Shown here piece by piece: positions 6,852 to 12,612 of a stretch of 14,501 nt of DNA. How positions within the stretch are numbered: position 1 is the first letter of the stretch; every line of letters starts with the position of its first letter. Made by a program: the position numbers and the translations under genes. The DNA is taken from positions 1 to 14,501 of the forward strand of contig CAZEYA010000095.1 in assembly GCA_964516515.1 (NCBI GenBank). Direction: 5' to 3'. The DNA comes from JANNOG01 sp964516515 (GTDB lineage: Bacteria; Actinomycetota; Actinomycetes; Actinomycetales; JBBAYJ01). The notes below the pieces were generated by a model, which was not told the origin of the DNA, searched no databases, and was given only the letters and a program-made list of their open reading frames with translations.

Positions 6852-7726
6852 ACACGGCCACCGTCACGATCCTCAGCGTCGTCGTCGTCGCGCTGCTCCT
6901 GCTCGCCTGGGCGTTGCGGATCGTCAAGCAGTACGAACACGGTGTTCTGTTCCGGTTGGGCCGGGTGATCGGTATCCGTGAACCCGGCCTGCGATTGATC
7001 ATCCCGATCATCGACGTCATGCGCCGGGTCTCCCTGCGGATCGTCACCATGCCGATCCAGTCCCAAGGCATCATCACCCGCGACAACGTCAGCGTCGACG
7101 TCTCCGCCGTCGCCTACTTCCGCGTCATCGATGCCGTCAAATCCGTCGTGGCCATCGAGAACGTCTACGCAGCCATCGACCAGATCGCCCAGACCACCCT
7201 GCGCAAGGTCGTCGGCCAGCACACCCTGGACGAGACCCTCTCCGAAACCGACAGCATCAACCTCGATATCCGCAAGATCCTCGACGTCACCACCGTCGAA
7301 TGGGGTGTGGAAGTCACCCTGGTCGAGCTCAAGGACATCCAGCTGCCCGAGGGCATGAAACGCGCCATGGCCCGCCAAGCCGAAGCCGAGCGCGAGAAGC
7401 GCGCCAAAATCATCAACGCAGAAGGCGAGTCCCTGGCCGCCGCCGCACTCGGCGATGCCTCCGACGTGATGATGGCCCACCCGCTGGCCCTGCAGCTGCG
7501 CAACCTGCAAACCCTCGTCGACATCGGAGTCGACAAGAACACCACCGTCGTGTTCCCCGCCCCGCTGATGAGCACCATCGGCGAACTGGGCACCTTCCTC
7601 GCCCGCGAGATGGCCGCCTCGGCACCAACCACCCCCTCCCCCACCGCCGCGCTGCCCGCCCCGGTACCCACGGTTGTACCAACCACCGCGAACCCCGCGC
7701 CGGACACGAACGGTGCTCGGTCATGA
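6848..7726 (+). CDS. slipin (SPFH/band 7 stomatin-like) membrane protein
   Basis: A 292-residue protein. An N-terminal hydrophobic segment (about 6-24) anchors it in the membrane. The SPFH/band 7 domain follows (about 25-180): KQYEHGVLFRLGRVIGIREPGL, then ITRDNVSVDVSAVAYFRVID and QTTLRKVVGQHTLDETLSETD, ending in WGVEVTLVELKDIQLPEGMKRAM. Next comes a coiled-coil-prone segment AEAEREKRAKIINAEGES (about 182-200). The last 40 residues are Pro/Ala/Thr-rich and probably disordered. Slipins form ring-like membrane scaffolds in lipid microdomains and often pair with NfeD proteases, but no nfeD is present here. The start ATG overlaps the gap stop (ATGA) and the end overlaps the stress-protein start, so the three genes are coupled. 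Confidence 0.9.
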   Translation: MNTATVTILSVVVVALLLLAWALRIVKQYEHGVLFRLGRVIGIREPGLRLIIPIIDVMRRVSLRIVTMPIQSQGIITRDNVSVDVSAVAYFRVIDAVKSVVAIENVYAAIDQIAQTTLRKVVGQHTLDETLSETDSINLDIRKILDVTTVEWGVEVTLVELKDIQLPEGMKRAMARQAEAEREKRAKIINAEGESLAAAALGDASDVMMAHPLALQLRNLQTLVDIGVDKNTTVVFPAPLMSTIGELGTFLAREMAASAPTTPSPTAALPAPVPTVVPTTANPAPDTNGARS

Positions 7727-8202
7727 CCGCGGCAGCACAGCCCGCCGCAGTCCGCGACCGGATCGTCGTCGGGGTCGACGGATCGAAGCCATCCCTGCAG
7801 GCCCTGCCCTGAGCCCAGTTTCTGGCGCACGCCACGGGCAGCACGGTGCACGCCGTCTCGGCCTGGTTGCCCTACGCCGGCAGCGCATGGGCCGGACCGG
7901 GGTACGCCGTGGCCCCGATGAATTGGAACCCCGAGGAGGACGCCCAGCGGGTTCTCGACGATACGGTCGCCCAGGCGTACGGAACAGACCCGCCGCCCTC
8001 GTTGAAGCTGACCGTGCAGGTCGGCGGAGCGGCCCGGGTGCTGCTGGAGGCCAGTACCGACGCCCGGATGCTCGTGGTGGGCAGCCGCGGGCACGGTGGC
8101 TTCGTCGGCCTGCTGCTCGGCTCGGTAAGCGGTGCCTGCGCCGAGCATGCCCACTGCCCAGTACTGGTCGTGCACGGCACCACGCCCCCACCACCCAGCT
8201 GA
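7723..8202 (+). pseudogene. universal stress protein with in-frame TGA at codon 30
   Basis: A single-domain UspA-family protein of 159 codons with the whole fold in one frame but one internal TGA at 7810-7812. The front gives DRIVVGVDGSKPSLQALP, then stop, then AQFLAHATGSTVHAVSAW. Relatives normally read ALRWA here, so the TGA replaces a Trp codon (one base change) next to an Arg-to-Pro change. The ATP-binding signature G-2x-G-9x-G-S is intact near the end (VGSRGHGGFVGLLLGSVS), as is CPVLVVHG. The remainder shows no other damage, so this is a recent nonsense mutation, a sequencing error, or a codon tolerated by readthrough. A GTG at 7846 could restart translation but would lose the nucleotide-binding first strand. 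The ATG overlaps the slipin stop (ATGA). Such proteins are classic DosR-regulon members in mycobacteria. Confidence 0.8.
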
Positions 8203-8207
8203 GGGCC

Positions 8208-8241
8208 TTGTATATTCGAGGAGCGACCCTTCGTATATACT
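8208..8241 (+). promoter_or_regulatory. second vapBC promoter and operator, leaderless
   Basis: TATACT (8236-8241) is a near-consensus -10 box ending 6 nt before the antitoxin ATG at 8248, so the message is probably leaderless. GTATAT (8210-8215) and ATATAC (8235-8240) form an inverted repeat whose right arm overlaps the -10, suiting autorepression. The AT-rich sequence stands out from the GC-rich surroundings. Confidence 0.6.
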
Positions 8242-8247
8242 CTGCCA

Positions 8248-8454
8248 ATGACCAAGAGGCTGGTAGACATTGATGACCAGGTGTTGAATGACGCCCGGGG
8301 AGTCCTCGGGACGCAGACGATCAAGGACACCGTCGGGGAGGCGTTGCGGCGGGCGGTGGCCGCCGAGGCCAGGCGCCGCCACGTCGACTACCTGGCCGGC
8401 GGCGGGTTGCCGGATCTCGGAGATCCCGAGGTCATGGCCGGTGCGTGGCGCTAG
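8248..8454 (+). CDS. vapB: VapB-type antitoxin
   Basis: A 68-residue antitoxin of the actinobacterial VapB type (MTKRLVDIDDQVLNDARGVL at the start). The first strand KRLVDID is followed by two helices with TIKDTVGEALRRAV, the usual DNA-binding half. The C-terminal half, VDYLAGGGLPDLGDPEVMAGAWR, is the toxin-binding tail common in this family. Length is typical. The end overlaps the toxin start by 10 bp, so expression is coupled. Unrelated in sequence to the antitoxin at 234-497, so the two pairs should not cross-talk. Confidence 0.85.
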   Translation: MTKRLVDIDDQVLNDARGVLGTQTIKDTVGEALRRAVAAEARRRHVDYLAGGGLPDLGDPEVMAGAWR

Positions 8455-8864
8455 CCCAGTACTTGGCGGACACCAGCGTCTTCGCTCGCCTGCACCGTCC
8501 GACCGTGCTGAAGGTCGTGGCGCCGCTCATCGACCGCGGCCTGGTCGCCACCTGCTCGATCATCGATCTGGAAGTGCAGTACAGCGCTCGATCGAGCGAG
8601 GAGTACGTCCGGGTATTAGCGGGTCGGGCCGGCTTCGAAGGGCTCGTCATGGACCAGGAGGTGTGGGACGCGGCAATCCTCACCCAAGGAATGTTGGCGG
8701 CCCAGGGTAGGTTGAGAGCTGTCGGCATTCCGGACCTGCTCATCGCCGCTACGGCAGCTCGGCATCGCGTTACCGTGCTGCACTACGACCGTGACTTCGA
8801 CATCGTGGCGGATGTGACGGGGCAACCTACGGCGTGGGTGGTCCCGCCGTCGACGGTCGATTGA
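8445..8864 (+). CDS. vapC: VapC-type PIN-domain ribonuclease toxin
   Basis: A 139-residue PIN-domain toxin, expected to cleave RNA when freed from its antitoxin. The catalytic acids are present: D9 in YLADTSVF, E43 in IDLEVQYSA, D97 in GIPDLLIAA, and D115 or D117 in HYDRDFD. Length and order are normal with no break, so it is probably functional. The start is GTG at 8445, inside the last codons of the antitoxin. It converges on the hydrolase pseudogene with only 5 bp between the two stop codons. Confidence 0.88.
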   Translation: MALAQYLADTSVFARLHRPTVLKVVAPLIDRGLVATCSIIDLEVQYSARSSEEYVRVLAGRAGFEGLVMDQEVWDAAILTQGMLAAQGRLRAVGIPDLLIAATAARHRVTVLHYDRDFDIVADVTGQPTAWVVPPSTVD

Positions 8865-8869
8865 CGCAG

Positions 8870-9541
8870 TCAACCGGTCTGCTCGGCACGTATGTTGTTC
8901 ATCACCTCGTGGAACCGCTCGGGCTCCTGAAACAGCGACCGGTGCCCGGAGTTCTCGAACACGATCATCTGCTTGGTCGGCGCACGGAGAATCTCGAACC
9001 ATTCGGCAGCCGGCTCGGCGCGGCCCCGTGTCTCGTACCTGCCCTGGACCAGGTACACCGGGACGTCGAGTTCTGTGACCTGGGTTCGCAGGTCGATATC
9101 CTGCAGCCGCGGGTAGAAGGCCGAGAAGACATCCAGGAAAGCTGCCAGGTTGTGCAGCTGCTCCAGCAGGCTGTATTCCTCGACGAAGAGGTTCTCCGAG
9201 AAACCCGCCGAACTTTCAGCGGCACGGCTGTCGTCGTAGGGGTACACCTCGTGCTCATACGTCAGGGCTGCTTCGTAGTCGAGCGGGTCAGCACAGGGCG
9301 GCGGGCCGTTGCCTCGGAGCTTCGTCGCGATTTCGGTGTTGTCGGTGCGGTCTGCCCAGGCCAAGGTGTCGTCGTAGTAGATCTGGTCCGTGGCGGGCAG
9401 GTCCACCATCTGTCCGGCACCGACGTAGGCGTGGAACAACTCCGGGCGCTGTGCCACTGTCAGGACACCCAGCAGCGACCCCCAGGAGTTACCGACCAGA
9501 TACACCTTCTCCTGGTCGAACCTGGCCAGCAGGTACTCGAG
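8870..9541 (-). pseudogene. alpha/beta hydrolase, front part missing
   Basis: The C-terminal two-thirds of an alpha/beta hydrolase like the prolyl-aminopeptidase group. Convincing homology begins at LEYLLARFDQEKVYLVGNSWGS (CTC at 9541-9539), which holds the nucleophile Ser in GNSWGS. It continues through a helical cap (YDDTLAWADRTDN, EEYSLLEQLHNLAAFLDVFS) to VYLVQGRYETRG, where an acidic residue follows GRY as the acid member, and the His in NSGHRSLFQEPERF. The usual front of about 100 residues, including the HGGPG-like oxyanion loop, is absent. The frame stays open to 9703, but that extension (MTSTARCRTAALRF...) crosses the tetR promoter and looks like noise. It is probably inactive. A short piece resembling the lost front lies next to it on the other strand. 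Confidence 0.75.
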
Positions 9542-9582
9542 GCGAGAACACAACCGCACCCGTGCTGCTGTACCTGGCCGGT
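9541..9582 (+). pseudogene. inverted fragment resembling the lost hydrolase N-terminus
   Basis: On the plus strand this stretch reads GENTTAPVLLYLAG, which matches the strand before the oxyanion loop in the same kind of hydrolase (typically G-x-N/D-x-x-x-PVLLYLxGGPG). It abuts the hydrolase pseudogene head to head, at a CTCGAG palindrome (9536-9541). The phrase is short, so this is a suggestion: an inversion plus deletion could have flipped this part and destroyed the gene. Confidence 0.4.
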
Positions 9583-9602
9583 GAGTCCCCTTCACGTCAA
9601 TC

Positions 9603-9632
9603 TTTACACCGGCAACTTTACGGTGGTAGGAT
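9603..9632 (+). promoter_or_regulatory. tetR operon promoter with operator, leaderless
   Basis: TTTACA (9603-9608), an 18-bp spacer and TAGGAT (9627-9632) form a good promoter. The -10 ends 6 nt before the ATG at 9639, so the message is probably leaderless. CACCG (9607-9611) and CGGTG (9621-9625) form an inverted repeat between the boxes, extended by TA on each side with one unpaired base, a likely TetR autoregulatory operator. Confidence 0.6.
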
Positions 9633-9638
9633 GCGCGC

Positions 9639-10250
9639 ATGGTCGACGGGTACCACCACGGGAACCTGAGGGCCGCCGTCCTGCAGCGGGCCGTGGAAGT
9701 CATCGCAGCGCAGGGCCCGGGCGCCCTGACGATGCGATCGCTGGCCGCCGACCTCGGGGTGAGTCACACCGCGCCGCGGCACCACTTCGGCAGCCTGACC
9801 GGGGTGTTCACCGCGGTGGCGGCCGAGGGGTTCAGCCTGCTGGGCGAGCGGATGGCCGCCGCCGGTGACAGTGGAGCCGGTTTCCTGGAAATCGGCGTGT
9901 CATACGTGGCGTTCGCGCTCACCCACCCGGCGCACTTCCAGGTGATGTTCTCCCCCTCGCTGCTGGACGGGACCGATCCGAGTCTTGCGGCCGCCAAGGG
10001 CGCGGTGTTTGCCGAGCTGACGTCGGGTGTGGAGCAGATGTCGGCCGCAGGAGGCATCGAGGATGCGGCGGCCGCGGTAGTTGCGGGCTGGGGCATCGTG
10101 CATGGCATCGCGACGCTCGCCTTGACCGGCAACCTGGATTCGGCGGGGCTGCGTCCGTTGATCGCCAACGGCGACATCGTCGCCATCGCCCGCAGGAGCG
10201 CCGGAATGCTCTACGGCTCACCAGGCTCCACGCGTGGGGACGGGTCATGA
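9639..10250 (+). CDS. TetR/AcrR family transcriptional regulator
   Basis: A 203-residue TetR-family repressor. The N-terminal helix-turn-helix spans about 6-55 (HGNLRAAVLQRAVEVIAAQG, then LTMRSLAADLGVSHTAPRHHFGS), the DNA-recognition helix being GVSHTAPRHHF. The C-terminal ligand domain has the feature YVAFALTHPAHFQVMFSP (about 88-105), typical of the TetR subgroup with a WHG C-terminal domain. The start is fixed by the -10 box just upstream. The final codons overlap the start of the hydrolase gene (ATGA), so it heads a three-gene operon it probably represses. The ligand is unknown but may be a substrate of the hydrolase. Confidence 0.88.
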   Translation: MVDGYHHGNLRAAVLQRAVEVIAAQGPGALTMRSLAADLGVSHTAPRHHFGSLTGVFTAVAAEGFSLLGERMAAAGDSGAGFLEIGVSYVAFALTHPAHFQVMFSPSLLDGTDPSLAAAKGAVFAELTSGVEQMSAAGGIEDAAAAVVAGWGIVHGIATLALTGNLDSAGLRPLIANGDIVAIARRSAGMLYGSPGSTRGDGS

Positions 10251-11365
10251 GCCTGGCCCGCCGCCTCGTCCGCGCGGCACTCGTCTTCGTCGGTGCGAGC
10301 GTCGCGATGCTCGTCATCGCGGCACAGCTCGCACCGGGCTGGACGCCGGCCACCGACCAGGCGGCGCTCGACCCGCAGCCGGAACCCCAGCCGTCGACGG
10401 GGTCGGCATCGGCGCCGCTCCAGCGCGTCCCCGCCGAGCTCACCCATGACGACGATCAGACTGCCCGGGCCTGGCTCGTGACGCCCGAGCGAGCCGTGGG
10501 CGACCCGCCGGTGCCCGGTGTCGTGCTCGTGCACGGCGCAGGAGGCGCAGATCGTGACGCGCTGCTGAGCCAGGCGCAGACCCTGGCCCATGCCGGGGTC
10601 GCGGCCATCGTGTACGACAAGCGCAGCGAGGGGTACTCGCTCGTATCACGCGACTACACGCGACTCGCCGATGACGCCATCACGGCCGCGGACCTGCTCG
10701 CCGTTCAGCCCGGAATCGACGCCGCCCGGATCGGGATCATGGGCTTCAGCGAGGGCGGCTGGGTGGCCCCGATCGCCGCAGAGCGAGCCCCGGACCGCTT
10801 CGCGTTCGTCGTGCTGGCGTCGGCAACGATCGTCAGCCCCGTGAACGAGGTTGCCTGGGCCGTCGACTACCGCCTTAGCGGGACACCGCACTGGCTCCGA
10901 CGCATCCCGGCAACGGCGCTCACCGCCGGCAGGCCCGTCGTCGACTACCTGGACACCGACATCAACCCAACGCTCGAAGCGCTCACCGTGCCGATCTACG
11001 CGGTGTGGGGGGCCGACGACACCTCGATCCCGGTCGCGGTGGCCGCACGCACCCTCACGCGCCACGTTGATACCCCGGTTACCACCCGCATCCTCACCGG
11101 GGCCGGACATGGCCTCGGCGACGGCGAGTGGCTGGTCGGCACCGCCGCATGGATCACGGGCCTGCCAGGCAGCAGTGTCGAGGAGATCACCGGCACCGAG
11201 CCCTCCTCTTCACTCGGCCTGGCGAGCCTGCCTCGGCCGGTCTGGTACCTCAACCCTTTCGGCCACGCCGCACTGGCCCTCACCCTCGCCGTCGGCTCCT
11301 GCTTCCTCCCCCGTCGCCGGGCGGCACCCGACAAGCGATCCACTACGACATTGAGGCCGACATGA
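10247..11365 (+). CDS. membrane-anchored alpha/beta hydrolase
   Basis: A 372-residue serine hydrolase of the dienelactone-hydrolase/peptidase-S9-like type. An N-terminal membrane segment (about 8-27, VRAALVFVGASVAMLVIAAQ) is followed by a Pro-rich linker (40-60). The hydrolase core carries the oxyanion motif VLVHGAGG (93-100), nucleophile Ser168 in MGFSEGGW, acid Asp257 or 258 in VWGADDTS, and His288 in TGAGHGLG. A second hydrophobic segment near the end (about 337-354, PFGHAALALTLAVGSCFLP) followed by RRR suggests two anchors with the catalytic domain outside the cell. The tail resembles the membrane part seen in some actinobacterial fusion hydrolases. It overlaps both neighbours by 4 bp. 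The substrate is unknown; an ester or acyl group in an extracytoplasmic compound is a guess. Confidence 0.8.
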   Translation: MSLARRLVRAALVFVGASVAMLVIAAQLAPGWTPATDQAALDPQPEPQPSTGSASAPLQRVPAELTHDDDQTARAWLVTPERAVGDPPVPGVVLVHGAGGADRDALLSQAQTLAHAGVAAIVYDKRSEGYSLVSRDYTRLADDAITAADLLAVQPGIDAARIGIMGFSEGGWVAPIAAERAPDRFAFVVLASATIVSPVNEVAWAVDYRLSGTPHWLRRIPATALTAGRPVVDYLDTDINPTLEALTVPIYAVWGADDTSIPVAVAARTLTRHVDTPVTTRILTGAGHGLGDGEWLVGTAAWITGLPGSSVEEITGTEPSSSLGLASLPRPVWYLNPFGHAALALTLAVGSCFLPRRRAAPDKRSTTTLRPT

Positions 11366-11775
11366 GTTCTGGAACCCTGATCTCCAGCGGAGCAGTCCTG
11401 CTCAGCGTCGTCGCCGTCGCGTATGGCGGCACTTTCCTCTTGCGCGTCACCACCGGCGGCGTCGCGACCAACCAGTTGCAGCAGCGCTTCTTCCGAGCCG
11501 GGCACGCCCACGCGGGCGTCCTGATCATTCTGGGCCTGCTCATCCGGCTCTTCCTCGAACACCCGGGCGTCCCGAGGTGGAGCCTGGCGCTCGGAGACGG
11601 GGTGCTCTACGCCGCCGTCCTCATGCCCGCCGGCTTCTTCCTCTCCGTCATCGGCCGCGAGCCCGAGCGTCCCAACCGCTGGCGCGTCCTCATCTGGGTC
11701 GGCGCCCTGTCCCTCACGCTCGGACTGGTCGGAGCTGGCGCGGGACTGATCGCCGCCGGCATCGCGGTCTCGTGA
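11362..11775 (+). CDS. four-helix integral membrane protein of unknown function
   Basis: A 137-residue protein with four predicted membrane helices at about 7-27, 48-66, 78-98 and 108-135. The loop before helix 2 carries QQRFFRAGHAHAGV, whose two His residues (H48, H50) near the membrane face could bind metal or haem or be structural. I recognise the pattern from actinobacterial proteins of unknown function but no named family. The start ATG overlaps the hydrolase stop (ATGA), so it is the third gene of the tetR operon and probably works with the hydrolase, for example as a partner or transporter; this is inference from position. Confidence 0.75.
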   Translation: MSSGTLISSGAVLLSVVAVAYGGTFLLRVTTGGVATNQLQQRFFRAGHAHAGVLIILGLLIRLFLEHPGVPRWSLALGDGVLYAAVLMPAGFFLSVIGREPERPNRWRVLIWVGALSLTLGLVGAGAGLIAAGIAVS

Positions 11776-11826
11776 GGGGCCGATCGCGACCTCACGACAA
11801 CGAGGCCGGGGGCTGGGTCCTGGACG

Positions 11827-12009
11827 TCAATCCGGCTCACCGGACATCCCCGAACCGTGGCTCCGCATCGCGGCCCACTGCCACAACTCGCCGACGGTCA
11901 CGAACGAGACGCACCAGACCTGCCGCGTCCGCCGAGCGCCCAGGGGCCCGTCGAGGCGGTCCTGGATGATTCGCGAGGAGACGCCCGTGTCGAGCATGAC
12001 GAGGGCCAC
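11827..12009 (-). pseudogene. VapC toxin truncated after the first half of the PIN domain
   Basis: The frame starts with GTG at 12009 (MALVMLDTGVSSRIIQDRL) and matches the front of PIN toxins that read MALVxLDTDVxSRI. It keeps the first catalytic Asp (D7 in LDT) and the Glu in VSFVTVGELWQWA (about E42). After WAAMRS homology stops and a TGA follows 10 codons later: 60 residues instead of about 130-140. The last two catalytic acids are missing, and no other frame nearby restores them. The lost part has been replaced by the end of the tetR operon region. It lies 3 bp behind its antitoxin, as in an intact locus. It is almost certainly not active. Confidence 0.75.
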
Positions 12010-12012
12010 GGA

Positions 12013-12210
12013 CTACCCGACGTCGGCGATCCGGGCCGCGTGCACATAGGACAGAAATGCCTCCAACTCCTCGTCGGAGTCGAACACGCCCTCCTCGGCC
12101 GTCCCAAGCACCGAGGCGACGGCCGTGGCCCCTGGCTGGCGGGCCAACTCGTCCAAGGACAGCCGACCCGGTCGGTGCGCACCTTCAGTTAACTCAGCAG
12201 CGCTCGTCAT
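12013..12210 (-). CDS. antitoxin of the broken third vapBC locus
   Basis: A 65-residue antitoxin. The N-terminus has LSLDELARQPGATAVASV and the C-terminus the characteristic acidic segment VFDSDEELEAFLSYVHAARIADVG, which is the toxin-binding tail of antitoxins paired with LDTDV-type PIN toxins. It appears complete. ATG 12210 is chosen over an upstream GTG/ATG because GGGGGAGGTGG lies just before it. With its toxin truncated it may now act as an orphan, possibly protecting against a related toxin elsewhere. Confidence 0.7.
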   Translation of the reverse strand: MTSAAELTEGAHRPGRLSLDELARQPGATAVASVLGTAEEGVFDSDEELEAFLSYVHAARIADVG

Positions 12211-12254
12211 CGCGACCACCTCCCCCGTCCACCGTCGCACGAGGACCCGAACCG

Positions 12255-12583
12255 TCGTAGTCCGACAGAGCGCAGGGCCTCAGCTGGTGCCCGGCCCTCG
12301 GTACAGGAGCAGCAGGCGGAACTCGACCATGAGGACGGCTGCGGACACGTCCTTGACCGGCCTAGGGACCCGCGCGAACTCGGTGATCTCGCTCTGGCAG
12401 GCCGAGAGCACGGCCAATCTGGCGGCGGACAGATCGAAGTCCCCGTTCAGCAGGTCCCGAAGGGCCAGGCGTATCTCACCCGAGAGCAGCACGCCGGAGT
12501 CCAGCAGCTCGTCCACGTCGAACCCCCGTGGCACGCGAAGTGCCGGTCCGTGTCACTTTGCGTAGCCAGACGCGCCGATCCCT
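12255..12583 (-). pseudogene. CHAT-domain (caspase-like) protease remnant
   Basis: Three reading frames together spell the end of a CHAT domain. Frame one gives RHFACHG (12525-12545), the catalytic His motif. After a GGGGG tract the frame shifts to FDVDELLDSGVLLSGEIRLAL and then ARLAVLSACQSEITEFARVP, holding the catalytic Cys in LSACQS. About 20 residues usually present (roughly DEAxGLPxGFLxAGxxGVVGTLW) are deleted, joining directly to PVKDVSAAVLMVEF...LYRG. A second frameshift near 12282 leads to APAEALRSVGLR, the usual last part. The front of the gene is gone. CHAT proteases act as peptidases in death or defence pathways and in regulatory modules; this copy cannot be active. The single frame 12280-12534 is only the longest piece. 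Confidence 0.7.
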
Positions 12584-12612
12584 ACGAGGCGAAGTCTGGC
12601 ACGAACTCGCGA

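Noticed and set aside
7810..7812. TGA read as selenocysteine
   Set aside because: The position is normally Trp, not Cys, in this family and no stem-loop of the SECIS kind is evident after it; a nonsense change is simpler.
7165..8382. 405-codon open frame on the minus strand
   Set aside because: It runs antisense to the slipin and stress genes. The protein is low-complexity (Ser/Ala/Arg-rich) with no motif. GC-rich codon bias opens such frames.
8834..9868. 344-codon plus frame
   Set aside because: Antisense to the hydrolase pseudogene, then shifted within tetR. Only a short piece at 9541-9582 looks protein-like and is reported separately.
11128..11361. Upstream extension of the four-helix protein frame
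   Set aside because: Arg/Pro-rich shifted-frame reading of the hydrolase gene; the ATG at 11362 coincides with a 4-bp overlap and the start of the hydrophobic protein.
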